64,000 nucleotides of DNA from Atrina japonica (GCA_030159075.1 BROG01000794.1:92501-156500); one strand, 5' to 3'; positions 12,867-26,439 are shown, counted from the stretch's first letter. Program-made: numbers and translations. Notes: generated from the sequence alone by a model not told the origin.

Positions 12867-14094
12867 GTAACAAAAACAGTCATGCAAAGTTTGATATTTA
12901 ATATGCAGGTTACGTCGGTACGTAGCCAAATATCTCACAGCTGATTTGATGACTAAGGGTAATTTTACGCTAATAAACCCCTATTTTACAGTAATTATAA
13001 GCATTCAAAATGGCGTCTGATGATTCCGTGTTTTCTCTCCTACCTATAAAATTCCAGATGGCCATAAATCAAAGCCCAATATCAGTTATTAAGGTTTCAG
13101 TAGTGCTGCACCAAAAAGAAGAAGGAGGAGTCGGGCAATTTAGACGTCATGGCAAATGAATTGATCTGCTAACAAGAATTAAGAGTTTAACTATCAAACA
13201 AAATCACAGGTGCGCTGGCTAATTTTTCGCTTGTATTAAAATGTATCTTTTTCACAGGTCTTTAGTTCCCATAAATATATTTTGTGATATTAAAACAAAT
13301 ACTTGTACCCTTTTAACTTTTAATCAAAATATATCTATATTTACGCACGTTCACTTTCATATTCGTTTGTTTAAACCCAATGACTGATAAAAATCTTAAG
13401 GGAAGAACACAGGAAGAGATTGTTACACATATAGTTTGATATTCTCGATTTTAAATCAAATGTCTTTTGAATACGAACTTCTGATTCAACATGGCGATAA
13501 ACACTTAAATAATCAAGATGAATGAAGTTGGGTCCATCAAATAGTTTGAAAATTTCACTTCCGTTGAGTTAATAACTGGAATTTATCATTTTAAATCGTA
13601 CTTTTTTTTAAAATCTCGTTTAATCGTCATACGAGTATCAAATATGTGATAACACCAAAGAAAATCTTCTATACTAGTATTTATTTCGTATTTTAGGCAT
13701 GCATTGTAATTCAAATACTATAATATCAATGTACATCTATTATAGCGATAGCATTTTACAACCTTTTTTTAATGTTTGGTCAAATATGCAAAATACAGAA
13801 TACACAAACATACAAGTAACACACTGGACATACAGATACATAAACATGTATACAAACATACCAACTGTAGCGTTATAGATGTCCACGACATACAAAACAA
13901 GGAGAGTATAGACAAGCATGGACCTCTGAAAAAAGCAGAAAAAACATTATTGGACGACTGGTTACAACTGCCTTGGATCCAAACTAATATCAAGTTCAAT
14001 AGAATTGTATATAGCATGGGTCAATCATTTTACCTACATTTTATTGACTGTTAACATATGATTTAGTAAGTATTTGCTTCAAGTAAGTATTTAG
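12863..14094. other. Intergenic, with one weak short open frame
   Basis: Mostly unique AT-rich DNA. The frame at 13010-13159 (+) encodes 49 residues beginning MASDDSVFSLL with a good start context (CAAAATGG). I recognise no family and it has no neighbours, so I do not call it a gene. The frames at 13769-14054 overlap on opposite strands and are also unsupported. Confidence 0.35.
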
Positions 14095-14118
14095 ATGATG
14101 ATGATGAAGATGATGATG

Positions 14119-14150
<32 letters not shown>

Positions 14151-14201
14151 GATGATGATGATGATAATGATGATGATGATATAATTGATGATGATGATGA
14201 T
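14095..14201. repeat. (ATG)n trinucleotide repeat
   Basis: GATGATGAT units with scattered substitutions. Confidence 0.95.
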
Positions 14202-14399
14202 GGGTTAATTGTCTTATTAGCTCATAATGTTCCCAACTACGTTGTCAATGTTCTTGAATTTTTCCAATGTTTATCAAAGACGTGAGAACACGGAGTTACA
14301 CAAAAGATGCAAACTACATAATTATTAATAAATAAATGAATAACAGGAGAGAGTATATACTATCTCAAGTTGTGACTTAATCAATTAAACGCTTTGAAG

Positions 14400-14516
14400 A
14401 ACCTCATTGCTCAATGACCGTGAGTGCCGAGCATCGGCCAATATTTGAAGCCCTTCACCGGCATTTAGATGAGTGTAATATTCTTGAGTGGGACGTTAAA
14501 TAACAATTAACAAACA
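14400..14516 (+). mobile_element. 5'-truncated tRNA-derived SINE (bivalve type)
   Basis: The body reads TGCTCAATGACCGTGAGTGCC, GAAGCCCTTCACCGG and ends GGGACGTTAAATAACAATT. It is the same body and tail as the SINE at 35637-35905, here on the plus strand and without its tRNA-related head. The A-rich end (AACAAACAAAA) follows directly. Confidence 0.75.
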
Positions 14517-15230
14517 AAATATATCATACGTGTAACATTTTTAAGGTTAAAATTTTCAACAACAAACAGACGATTAGGTTTATGTAGCTGTAAAATGTAT
14601 ACTTGTAGTCAGTTTTAAAGCTCGCGTATTGTAAATGTTTACGCATGACATTCAAAACCTAAAAATCATTTCGTTGCACATTTGTTGCCAAGAGTAATAC
14701 TGTGTTGACATTAGATGACCTATTTATAATCATCACATGATTCATGACGTTCCAATTTTAAAAGTTTGGCGTTGAACTTGAGAATCCAAGAAGACAGTAA
14801 AATAGCAATAAGTAGCTATATACATAGATCAACATTTACGGTAAATAACTGTAGCCCATGTTTTTAAACTCTTATTATGATTGTTTGTGTTTCAACAAGA
14901 TAATGTATGTCTTAATTAGGAATAATTTCCTCCGACTCTTTACCGCGAAATTTATCGACTAATTCTTATGTCTGCCATCAAATTCCAAAGTATCGTTCGT
15001 AAGGAAAAGTATCTGCCATTTCAGATCATATGTATAATGTGTAAATCATAAGACAAAAATATCTACATATCCCAAACCCGCATCCCATGAACAGCGACAA
15101 ACACAGACAGACATTCCTTTGTTTTCACTTGTTCATGATTGCCCAAAAGTCAAAAACATTCTCCTCTATGTGCAAATTATTGTTTGCTTGGATCCTGATA
15201 TATATTTATGTATGATCGTTATTTAGTAAA
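14517..15230. other. Intergenic, nothing recognised
   Basis: Unique sequence without a supported gene or repeat. Confidence 0.45.
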
Positions 15231-15888
15231 ATGTCTCTTCTTGGTTCTAGATATTTAATACTATTCTCGTTATCTAGTAAACGTTCTTGCGTTGATTCTA
15301 GAAATCTTGCACTTTATGTTCGTCATTTAGTTGCGGTTGTTGAGTCGTCTGTACCAGTTGTGAAGAGAATTTCTTCCTCACCTATTTCATTTGGATTTGA
15401 CCGTGGACTCACGGCGGGTGTGACCAGTCAACAGGGGATGCATACTCCTCCATGACACATGATCCAACCTCTGGATTTCCCGATGTTCGTGTTTGTCCAA
15501 TTTTTACCAGATTCGTGTATGTATCCTCGACATCCTGAAGATTTATACTTTGGTATTTGAGATTTTATATTAGTGAAAGGTCTCTTCTCTATATATACAC
15601 ATTTAACACTTCATGTTCGTTATCCACAACCCTCTTCTACTTAGAAATAGATATATAACTCTTTATGCTATTTATTGTGCAACCTTTTTCTTCTTGGTTT
15701 TGAATGCCTATTTCTTTATGAGCTTTATTCAACATCCTTTCTCTGTTCGGTTGGTTCTCCGATTCTAAATGTTTATGTTCGTTACTCCGCAAATTTGTCT
15801 TTGCTCAGTTCTGGATACCTAACATTTTATGTCCGTAATGCAAACATCATTTTCTGTTTGGTTTCTTATATCCATATGTAACTCTTCA
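15231..15888 (+). repeat. Degenerate older units of the 53-bp minisatellite
   Basis: Words such as CTTTATGTTCGTTA, TCTTGGTTCT and GCAACC recur at about 50-bp spacing and resemble the regular 53-bp array that follows. A retroelement tail interrupts them at 15329-15570. The short open frames here are not genes. Confidence 0.5.
15329..15570 (+). mobile_element. 3' tail of the RT retroelement family
   Basis: The stretch contains GTTGTTGAGTCGTCTGTACC, the GTGACCAGTCAACAGGGGATGC word, a degraded copy of the CCTCTTGGTTTCCAGAGG word and the terminal TTTGGTATTTGAGATTTTAT. No RT-coding part remains. Confidence 0.75.
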
Positions 15889-16325
15889 TTATACTTGGAT
15901 CTGGGTGCTCAACTCTTTATGTCCATTATTCTGCAACCCGTTTCTGTTTGGTTCTGGGTGCTCAACTCTTTATGTCCATTATTCTGCAACCCGTATCTGT
16001 TTGGTTCTGGGTGCTCAACTCTTTATGTCCATTATTCTGCAACCCGTATCTGTTTGGTTCTGGGTGCTCAACTCTTTATGTCCATTATTCTGCAACCCGT
16101 TTCTGTTTGGTTCTGGGTGCTCAACTCTGTATGTACATTATTCTGCAACCCATATTTGTTTGGTTATGGGTGCTCAACTCTGTATGTACATTATTCTGCA
16201 ACCCGTATCTGTTTGGTTCTGGGTGCTCAACTCTGTATGTCCATTATTCTGCAACCCGTTTTTGCTTGGTTATGGATGCTCAACTCTTTATATTCTTTAT
16301 TCATGATCCTTTTCTGTTCAGCTCT
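15889..16325. repeat. 53-bp minisatellite, eight units
   Basis: The word CTGGGTGCTCAACTCT (or ATGGGTGCTC) starts at 15901, 15954, 16007, 16060, 16113, 16166, 16219 and 16272, an exact 53-bp period with no indels. Because 53 is not a multiple of three, the same repeat is read in three frames in turn. This creates three overlapping long open frames that should not be taken as genes. Confidence 0.95.
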
Positions 16326-17270
16326 GGATGCCTTATGGTTGTACTCTGCAACCCTTGTTGTCAAGTAAAAGTCAATGTTTTATATTCCTATTCATCAGGT
16401 AAGTATCAAAACAAAAATGTACCCAAATATGAAATACATATATAAATTAATCGACATTCCAGAAAAGTGTACATTTTGTTTCGTGTATATGCAATTGGAA
16501 TAATTCAACAATGGTTTAATCACTCTCATTATTATCTATGTTATGATTCATCTTATCGTTTTTATTTCTAATCTAAATTCAAAATACAAATTCACAGTAA
16601 TATAACATTGTAACAGTAATATAAGATTATAAATGTAGTTTTTAATTCTAAAATACATTAAATGTTTCTATCAATTTTATCAGAGAAAAGGTATTAATGT
16701 TGAAAACGAGTAAAAGATAAAGGCTGACAGCTAGTTATTCTAGTGGTTAGCTGTCATTTTGCTGTAAATTTCACATTTACTAATCATTTCCACACAAAAG
16801 TAACATATATTGTCCATCCAGGTGTGACCAACGCATTCATTTTACACTTTTGTGAGACTGATAAATAGGACTTAATAATAATGAGATTTTGACATCAGGA
16901 TTTGATGCCCAACAAATGTTACGGAAGTGGTCTAAGTAAGAAGCAATTTTATTTGTGAAAGATAAAGAGATGAAGTAAAATTCAGTTGATGCTTCTGTTC
17001 GACATTGTTTTATTGTTGCGTTTTATGAAGATAGATAAGACAGGGCATAGGATAAATAGAAAATGAGTTTTCTTCAGTATTTGATATCAATAAAATACGT
17101 TTAATGATTGTTATACAGGATCAAACTACAATAAATATGTGATCAAGATTATCTCGAAGATTATTGTTTTTGACAAGTAATTGACAACTTTGATTTCAAA
17201 TCTCCCTTTTGATATTTGCTTCCTTAAAACCTTAGATCTGTAAATGGGGACCTAACTATTTATCATGGAA
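16326..17270. other. Intergenic, nothing recognised
   Basis: Unique AT-rich sequence with no supported feature. Confidence 0.5.
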
Positions 17271-17806
17271 TATAAAAATTTCAGATACCAAAGTATAAAT
17301 CAATAGAATGACCAGGACATAGATACAAATCCGGTAAAACGGACAAACACGGACCTCTGGAAACCAAGAGGTGGGATCAGGTGCCATGGAGGAGTAAGCA
17401 TCCCCTGTCGACCGGTCATACCCGCCGTAAGTCCATAGTCAAATCCAATGAAATACGTGAGGAGTGTATCCTCGTCACAATTGGTACAGACGTCTCAACA
17501 ACCGCCAACGAAAAGGCAACTCAACATTTCACCTAGTGAAACTGAGTAATCGCAAACAAGACTATTATATCGACAGTAAAAATCGCGGAACGTTGACATT
17601 AAACGCGGTTTTCGATATCCCTGTGTCAATAATTTGTCAGTGAGTAGTTTACCTCTGTATATGAAATCTTCATATGTTGTACACGACCTGGCATATCGGA
17701 TCATTTGTGAAATATAAACTCCATATGCGGGTCGCGTTTACCATATAGTTTAGTTGCTAATTTCCCGTCTGTGTCAATATTAAATAAAATGTCTAAGTAT
17801 GAAGCG
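17271..17806 (-). mobile_element. 5'-truncated RT retroelement copy
   Basis: Read on the minus strand, the copy begins inside the RT C-terminal region, at the word matching 39706 in the longest copy. It encodes MIRYARSCTTYEDFIYRGKL and LLTQGYRKPRLMST (open frame 17495-17704), then runs through the complete non-coding tail and ends at 17271. Its 5' truncation point lies directly against the (TA)n tract at 17811. Confidence 0.8.

Positions 17807-17810
<4 letters not shown>

Positions 17811-17899
<89 letters not shown>
17811..17899. repeat. (TA)n microsatellite
   Basis: A TA tract with one phase slip near 17849, abutting the truncated retroelement. Confidence 0.97.
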
Positions 17900-17905
<6 letters not shown>

Positions 17906-17998
17906 TATAAATGTCAAATTAAAGGACTTACCTTACCAAGCATCAAGTTTCCACTTGTTCATACAATGGATACAAAGAAAGAAATGAAAAATGAAAAC

Positions 17999-18077
17999 AG
18001 CCAGCGAGATTCGAACCAGAGGTGAGAGGCCTTGCGATTTAAAGCGCAATGCTCTGACTACACGGCCACGGACCCCC
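17999..18077 (-). mobile_element. tRNA-like sequence (tRNA pseudogene or SINE head)
   Basis: On the minus strand this contains TGGCCGTGTAGTCAGAGC (an A box, 18051-18068) and a perfect B box, GGTTCGAATC (18008-18017). A hairpin between them (TTGCG...CGCAA) resembles an anticodon arm. The two ends do not pair to form an acceptor stem. It is therefore a decayed tRNA gene or the head of a tRNA-derived SINE, not a working tRNA. Confidence 0.6.
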
Positions 18078-18237
18078 CCGCCCCCAAGAATGAAAAGAAA
18101 TATAATATTAATATATCCATTCTGATAATTTAACTTATTAACTTATTTTGTCTCTGCCGAAATGAGTAGTGTTGTGAACTCTGTGTAAAAAAGTCGGGGA
18201 ATTGATTTTTTTTTATACAATTTGAGAATCAAGTTTA

Positions 18238-18470
18238 TATTTGTTTAAATATTATAAACATAATACCAAAGTTATAATGCTCAAGACGATATCGTTTCTG
18301 TCAAATAGACTTCATCAGTTAAGCTCCAATTTGAAAAGTATGTGTATTTTCTAAAGAGAAGAGGTATTAAACAAGGCTGTCTAATAGTAACCACTGTAAA
18401 AAAAAAATGACTATCTTAGCTTTAGAAAATTTTCGAATTTAAATGGTGTCATTTAAGCTATATCTTATGT
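18238..18470 (+). repeat. Dispersed copy of the 359-bp family
   Basis: It reads ATAAACATAATACCAAAG, GCTCAAGACGATATCGTTTC, AGACTTCATCAG and CCAATTTGAAAAGTATGTG, then ACTATCTTAGCTTTAGAAAA, in the same order as the array at 60345-62285. The second part of the unit is missing. Confidence 0.85.
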
Positions 18471-20094
18471 TCTGTCCAAACAATGCCATTGATATGAAAT
18501 GCAACATACACAGAGAAAACTACAAATATGTTTCTATCCTTTTCGCCAGACTGCACGCAATCGTTGTAGCGGATGGATTCATGTGCAGTCTGATGATACG
18601 GATAGAAACATTTGTGTGGTTTTGCATTTATTACATGTCCCTTATATATCTATTTTGGTGCACAAATTCAAAAAATAATTCTGCTTTTAAAGACGCTATC
18701 AAATATTTTGGATGACATGAATCGCATTTAGAAAAGTAGCTCAGGCAATATTTCAAACTATAGTGCAACACGAAGTTATGCACTGCAGGAGCGTATTGAA
18801 CTCTGTATTATATCTATATAATTACACATGCATGTAATAAATTGCCTGGTGCCAGAAAAATTGTAAAATATATAAAGTATGTCAATGCCATGAAACAAAG
18901 TAACAAGAATATTCTGACAAAATACCACAGTTTATGGAGTCACTCGATCAAGACTTTTGATTTCACATCTAATTTCATGTTAGGAAAAAGCAAACAAAAA
19001 ACTCTTGTATTGCGAGGAAAACACCAAGTTACGGATAAAGATGTCCAAATATGGAATGATATAAATATATTTTGAGTACTTTGTAATTTTGCGAAACAAT
19101 TAGATTATCATTACCTTTAATAACATATGCACCATGCACTGAAATTTACGTCTTCTTAAAATTACTTTATTGCGTTCAACTATCTTTAATATTCTTGAAT
19201 CGAGTAGGAGAAACAGGTAAAATTATTTGGATCTGGTAACTTCCGCTTCTTTTTTGTTTTGGAGGAAAAGGTGTAATGATTCGGATCCGGCAACTTCCGT
19301 TTCTATTAATTGTAGATGATGCTATTCACAAAACAAAGACATATTTGCTTCTCCACTTTTCTTAGATATTTTAACTAATTAAACAGCACTTTATGTCGAT
19401 ATAATTCCATTAGAAACTGACAAACGTCATTTAGCATTGTTTGTTGCTAATACACGACCTAATAAATTGGCTACAATCGCAATTGGAATGACTATTAATG
19501 TTACTTCAATGATGCAGAAACCGAAACTTCAATTGTCTCCAATTTTCAGCAATTTACTCATTTTCTTATCGATAAACACCTCTTGTTTGTCTTGACATGA
19601 AAACTGTTGGACTTCATAATTATTTATTGCTGTTAGAGAATTGAAATTGCTCATGAGACTGTGCCGACTTCTTTGTTGTGACTTCCATGAAATCAATGTA
19701 AATGAAATTAATTTGAGATTTAATAGGAGAAAGTCATTAACCAACATCAAATCCTTTTCAAATTTCAATTACATAAATTTCCGTGTAGGTTCCTAGCAGA
19801 TCACAGGTTTTAACTGTTACTCGATCACAACTTCCGGTCTGCCAGCAGTATAACAGTGGTGTAGCGAATTATCCCATCGTGGGTAAAATGTAAATACATC
19901 AATCTTCATCATCCTAGTGATAATCATTAGTTGATATTTAAAATAAAATCAAATAAACAATTAGCGCTTTAATAATAATGATAATAATAATAACAAGGCT
20001 TCAAATAAAAGTATGTTTGTTTGCCGTTCACCGCTCACCTAATATAAGGGACCCCAATGAAGTGATCCTGTTGCCCGCTGGAATTTCTTTGCTA
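18471..20094. other. Intergenic with small repeats
   Basis: Apart from the repeat noted at 18955-19045, the stretch holds two diverged copies of a word of about 50 bp (GGATCTGGTAACTTCCGCTTC near 19227 and GGATCCGGCAACTTCCGTTTC near 19283). A short TAA tract lies near 19972-19990. The open frame at 18842-19075 includes the dispersed repeat and is not a supported gene. Confidence 0.4.
18955..19045 (+). repeat. Dispersed repeat, copy A
   Basis: The words TTCATGTTAGGAAAAAGCAA and AAACTCTTGTATTGCGAGGA recur at 22778-22832 with few changes, so this is a copy of an unidentified dispersed element. In one frame it encodes SNFMLGKSKQKTLVLRGKH, but there is no evidence of a functional protein. Confidence 0.5.
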
Positions 20095-20318
20095 ACATAT
20101 ATATAATACACATAAAACCAAAGTTATAGTTTTGTAAAAGATAGGGGCCAAAACCAATGTCCCAGACGATCGATTTTGTCAATCAGTAGAGATCGATTTT
20201 AAAATAGATGTAGTGTTCCGAAACAAATAATGGTATCATATAAAGTCATGAATTAACTTAAATGAATACCTAAATCCATTTAAGAGTAACCACAGTAAGA
20301 AAGTCGAGAAAATTGGAA
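20095..20318 (+). repeat. Diverged copy of the 359-bp family
   Basis: AACCAAAGTTATAGTTTT, CAGACGATCGATTTTGTCAA, TGGTATCATATAAAG and TTTAAGAGTAACCACAGTAA follow in the order of the family unit. A TA tract begins about 10 bp after the copy ends. Confidence 0.7.
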
Positions 20319-20327
20319 TTTAAACAG

Positions 20328-21083
<756 letters not shown>

Positions 21084-21178
<95 letters not shown>
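21084..21178. repeat. (CT)n-(CA)n microsatellite
   Basis: A pure CT tract of about 76 bp is followed by CA units. The open frame across it encodes only Ser/Leu and Thr/His runs. Confidence 0.97.
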
Positions 21179-22277
21179 AACATTAATACACATACACCCA
21201 ACCATCTAATACAAGCAAATGTTGAAACAGTTCATATGTCTGATAGTTAGTAATGTTATCTTGGATACTAGAATCAAATCTTAAATATAAAAACCGTCAA
21301 CAGTAATGCAATTTTGTTTTATACGCTACATAGTTAACTGATACCTTTTAAATCTATTCCATTTTGTTCATCATGTAGCTGGTGATCAGAAATGCTCAAT
21401 CTGGAATATCTGTGTGCTAAACTGAAAGAGTTACAGAATAAATATATTTTTCTGAATCAAATTTAGCGAAAGGGTGTTTTGGTGGCTACTGGGAAACCAT
21501 AAACGTTTTGGGTAACCAAATAGAAAAATTATTTAATATAATTACAAAATTATATTTAAAAGATAATACCTATTCAAAAGAACTGGACACTGGAGTTGAA
21601 ATAATTTCTGGATCTCAATGGTGATGTCAGCTAAAGGTTGAGAAGTAAGTCATATCATTGCCCTAGTCGCATAATATATCTCAGGTGAACCCAGAAAAAT
21701 GCATATAAATAACATTACAACTAAATTTACAGGTACTCCCATTAGGGTTAAAACACGCGAAATTAAATGTCTATGATTACCATAATTGATCTAAATTAAG
21801 GGGTTTGATGTGGCTAGTGAATCCATAACCGTAAACAAACGGTGGAGCGGTACGGGAAAGCCCTAATCACTAAATTATCAACTCCCTTTATATTACCGAA
21901 CTTGCTAAATAGGTTTTTAAATGTCGCCTGGAAGTTCTGATCAGAAAGGTCATTAAGTGTGTTTTATCATCTTTGCTATTGTCACGTCAACATACATACG
22001 AGGAAGAAGTAAAAGTATTGCAAAACATTAGAGTAGAAAGAATACATAAATGTGCATGTTGTTGGATGTAGTTCTGTCTTGATGTAAGTTATCAATAACA
22101 TGAAAGAGGACAATGTGCTCTCTGTCTAGTAACATCATTATTGTCTATCATTTTTTCTATATTTTTGAAAAACTTTAAAGTGGCTTTTCACATATTGTCA
22201 TGAGAATAGTCAACATATTATTTTCCTGTAAACTAATGTTTGTTGAATGAGTTGAACGTAACTACAGGGACACATAT
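21179..22277. other. Intergenic, nothing recognised
   Basis: Unique sequence with no supported gene or repeat. Confidence 0.5.
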
Positions 22278-22475
22278 ATCATAAACTTAATGCCAAAGTT
22301 ATAAAGTGCGACGAAAACAAATACTCAAGACTATCGTACCAAGCATTAAAACTTCATCGACTGAGCTCGACTTTGAAATAGATGTAAAATTCCAAAATCG
22401 AAAGTGGTATTATTAAAGGCCAATGATATACCTCAATGTATTGACCAAACGTTAAATGCATCTAAAATGTCTGCA
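22278..22475 (+). repeat. Diverged copy of the 359-bp family
   Basis: TCATAAACTTAATGCCAAAG, CTCAAGACTATCGTACC and ACTTCATCGACTGAGCTCGA match the family unit in order. Confidence 0.7.
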
Positions 22476-22777
22476 ATTGTGGCGGTTTTATGAATGGATA
22501 TATACATTTCATAGTGTCAAAGCGCCATATAGCTCATTTTCACCGGTGTGTGTCTTCAATTTTATCATTGCTTATTTTTTAGTATAAAGCTTGTTGTATA
22601 TGCTTCCATCTAAAATAACATTGGATTTGATATAACTAAATATTATACCAAACCATTGTAATGACAACATTATCACAATAGTGAAACAGTTTTTAGAATG
22701 TATTTTTATCAATTGAAGATAATTTGACATCAAATAATTTAGTTTTGTACGACCCACTAATGTTTCAGTATCATAAG

Positions 22778-22832
22778 AAATTCATGTTAGGAAAAAGCAA
22801 ACAACAAACTCTTGTATTGCAAGGAGAACACT
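22778..22832 (+). repeat. Dispersed repeat, copy B
   Basis: A 55-bp match to the element at 18955-19045, sharing TTCATGTTAGGAAAAAGCAA and AACTCTTGTATTGCAAGGA. Confidence 0.6.
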
Positions 22833-25770
22833 TTCTTTTTTGAATCGGCCGACATTCACAATGACATTACAGCCAGAGATTGCAATAAAATTGATTGCAA
22901 TTTTATCGCTATTATTCAAAATAATTTACCACAAATGTTTTTTTTGGTAACCCTTGGCTTGAATACTATCATCCTTATCGAAGTTCCGGTCTCGGGTACT
23001 TGCTTCCTTGCAATGATGTTGAGGCAACAAGAAATATCGTTCACTCGATGGAATTGATTGTATGATAGCTAAATTAAACTGTCATTAGAGGCAAAGAAAC
23101 AGTTGTAAAAAGAAATAAAAGAACTGACATTAGTTGTTCATATACAATACAGTTCAAACCATTTAATGGTGTCCGATGCGCGCAATTGATCCAACGAATG
23201 ATTTTATTTTCCGGAATGACATCCGGTCTGGCAAACACGAATATCTAGTCATTGAGGGAATCAAACTTAGTGACTGAATTTCTCAATTAAAAATCTTGCT
23301 AGCTAGATATATATCTGGCTAATTACTGTTATTAAGGCTAAAATCTAGGAGCATTTGGGTCAAAAGGCTATTTAACTCTCCTCGCTAGAGTTACCTTCTA
23401 AAACGCATTACGAGGAAAGGTAATTTAATAAGGCATTTTAGTGTTGTCAGAATCATTGAGTTGATTTATGATATAATGCAAATGTTGCTTGTTGCCGTAG
23501 ACATGCATTTCCTACACCAATATACGTGCTTTCCTCTACAATGAGATCGCATACATCATAACCGATTTCTGATCATTTGTTAACACTTCATAATTCTGTG
23601 CATTTTGACTTAACTTACTGTAGCGCACAGACATACCAAAAGAAACGGAAAATAATAGAATTGTAAGATTGAAACGAATTAATTAAAAGGTATGAATGGC
23701 GGAAGCGAAATTTCCTCATATTACTTGATCTAATTTTTGTAAATTTATGGTTACATTGGTAACATCATATGTGATTGGTGTATATTACATTCTGTTTCTT
23801 CTCAAGCAGAGTTTGTTATACATGGAATATGATTTCGTCTGGTATCCGGCTTACATCAAAAGAACAAAACATTAACATTGTGCTTTAAAACTATATGTAT
23901 TCCTCCTACATAAAAATTAGAACAACTAATAACATATGACGCATAAAAATCACATTAATGAGTTGAACCTAGATTTTTTCAGTTTAACTTAGTTTTCTGC
24001 ACTTACATCTAGATTTCTTTCACTTTTCACACACTGTCCCAAAATCGTAAAAATGAGTTAAGCTTAGTTGTCCTCGAAAGAAACTCAAAAATTTGATTTT
24101 GGCGCAGTTAAGCCTGACAGATATTACTCATCTACGTCTCATGGCGCTACAGTTAAACAAACGAACAGAATTAAATGAATCTTGGTCTTCAGATATTTCG
24201 TTACCGCATATTTTAATTTTTAGAGCGCAATCTTATGACCTCTGCAGGGAAATAAAATGACAACAGTGCTGTCTAGTAAATCTCTAAATTTGGGAAGTTT
24301 ACACCGCATTCCACTGCAATGACCAATGAAAATACTAGTTTCAGAAATAGGCGATGTCAAATATGTATTTTCAGAAATGGTTTGATTAAACCAGGACTAA
24401 CTGCTTCAGAATAATTAATATGAATTTAACCTAGTTTTTCACAGTTAAAGAGTTTTTTCCCGAATACAAATTAATGGCAATTAGAAAAAAAGTACGTTGA
24501 ACATAGTAATATTTGTTTAACTGAAGAAAAGCTAGTTGTTACAAAAACTAGGTTTATTTCATAAATGTAATTTTGATGTGTCATTCAAAAAGGTAACTAG
24601 ATATTATCTCTTGGCAAATTGACTTTCTGTCCTTAATTCTGATATTAGGTCCAGTTTACATCTCTTTATGTCAGTTAAGGTGACTGCTTTTGACTGAGGA
24701 TTCAATGCGCAGGTGTTATACGTTTCAATTTAGGTACATTTCTTTTCAATTTTAGAGACGTCACCAGCTCTAATAACATATTTTTATCCGTGCGCTATGA
24801 ACTTATTTCAACACGACGAGAAGCAAGATAGCCAATTAAATGGACTTCAGTTTTATATCTTATCTGAAAGACCGGATACTTTCACATGTTATGGCGCTTG
24901 CTTGACGCAAGTATATTCACTACTGTTTATAATGTCCTAGTCATAACATTGTAATGTGAATCGTACCTGGAATCATACAATTGTGAGAGGAACGCTATAC
25001 CACAAGATCATAGCAAGCGGTCAACGTCAACGTGACGTCTCGGTTTCTTACTCGTCATAATAACATTCCTGATCTACTTTTTAACCCTAATTCACGTTCC
25101 AAGTAACGACCAAATGTTACAATTGTAATATCGTCTAGACTCTAGTAATGATTCAGTTTCTTTTCAGCGTTATGAATACCTCGATCAAAATGATGTAAAC
25201 ATTATGAGACGTTCTTCGGCGTTACAATAATCAAAAGATAAGAAATTGGCTCAAATCACCCGACATTTTCAGCATATCAATTTGCTGTACATGAAAGGGC
25301 GTGTCGTAACAAGGTTACAACGTTTACAAATGATAAAAATAACTTTCTTGTGGTAAAAATAGTGTACTTGGTTTTGGAAAACATGTGCATTTTGTAATAT
25401 GTAGTGACAATTTTATGGATGAACGGTATTTTTCAATTTGACATTTAAATTTTTCAGATTTAGAGTTGATGAGGAAAAGAGTTATACATGTTTATTCAGT
25501 TATGCATTTTCCTGTATATTTTTACTCACGTGTAAATAAAGCAGGCGGTTAGTGATTTTCTGATTGCTTTGTGATATTAATAGGTTACTAGAAATCAGAA
25601 TTAAGCATCGATTCAATGCTTTTACCCATTTGTCTGGATTCAAAAAGTCAAAATATTAGTGCTTGAATGTATATTTCATTTTATCCTCGTTTAGGTTTCA
25701 ATTAAAAATCTGTTGTCAACATTCGTCATACTGTCCGTTTTATAACATAAACAGCTTATTATAACACTTA
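22833..25770. other. Intergenic with two blocks of CTAGTTTTTCTC-type repeat
   Basis: The repeat words occur at about 23955-24110 and 24415-24575 (AACCTAGATTTTTTCAG, GAAAAGCTAG, AACTAGGTTTATTTCATAA). The remainder is unique AT-rich DNA in which I recognise no gene. Confidence 0.5.
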
Positions 25771-26199
25771 ATGATAAATGTAAGACATGGTGTCACATTG
25801 CTTTTATGTCCCGACCGCCATTGTTGTCATCTTTCCTTCATCTTCCGCGACATCTGGGATACATATCTAATAATACACAGAATAAATGTATTAATGTCAA
25901 ACCGAATTAATTTATCTCCTTTTCAGGGATCGTTAATGGATTTAAAACGATTTATACAAAAGACACAAACAAGCATGTTCACAGTTAGAAAGTCAAATCG
26001 ATATGTTAAATCTAAGTGTATTTACTATGACGATACTGAACGTGTCATTAGGATAAAAATCACTGACGGCCATTTCCCAGTTTTACCAAGTAAACGACGT
26101 TACGAGCAGTTGCCTCGTCAACGGCTGTGGAATAATCAGGATTATATTGAGCAAATATCGTTTTTATTTATTCCGCGTATTCTTAATGGTGCCACATAA
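25771..26199 (+). CDS. Hypothetical open frame, possible exon
   Basis: This frame has 142 codons. Its second part follows a good splice acceptor (TTTATCTCCTTTTCAG ending at 25926). It encodes a basic stretch, SLMDLKRFIQKTQ then KCIYYDDTERVIRIKITDG and LPSKRRYEQLPRQRLW, with mixed rather than low-complexity composition. I recognise no domain. A second frame of 75 codons follows at 26212-26439, beginning 13 bp after the first one stops, and could be a frame-shifted continuation. It may be an exon of an unknown gene, a remnant of a mobile element or chance. Confidence 0.25.
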   Translation: MINVRHGVTLLLCPDRHCCHLSFIFRDIWDTYLIIHRINVLMSNRINLSPFQGSLMDLKRFIQKTQTSMFTVRKSNRYVKSKCIYYDDTERVIRIKITDGHFPVLPSKRRYEQLPRQRLWNNQDYIEQISFLFIPRILNGAT

Positions 26200-26439
26200 T
26201 CTATTACATTAATGTATCACTGTTTGATGATCAATCTATTCAGTGTCTATCGATCATCAGGGAGGTATGTTTTCTTCCATGCCTTACCGGTGATACTAAA
26301 TTTGCCATTTGCCATCATAGAGGACATATCAAACACAACAACACAAAAACGTACTCCCCGATATGTCAAAACCAACACGGAAGGTGTTTTGTGTCGTTGC
26401 ATCATAGAGATGCTGAAATATCATACATTTATTACTTGA

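Noticed and set aside
15829..16445. Three overlapping open frames of 133-179 codons as a possible repeat protein
   Set aside because: A 53-bp unit without stops rotates through the three frames and gives the same peptide blocks in each. There is no start context or separate domain.
17999..18077. A functional tRNA gene
   Set aside because: A and B boxes are good but the acceptor stem does not pair and the anticodon loop has eight bases, so it is kept only as a tRNA-like relic.
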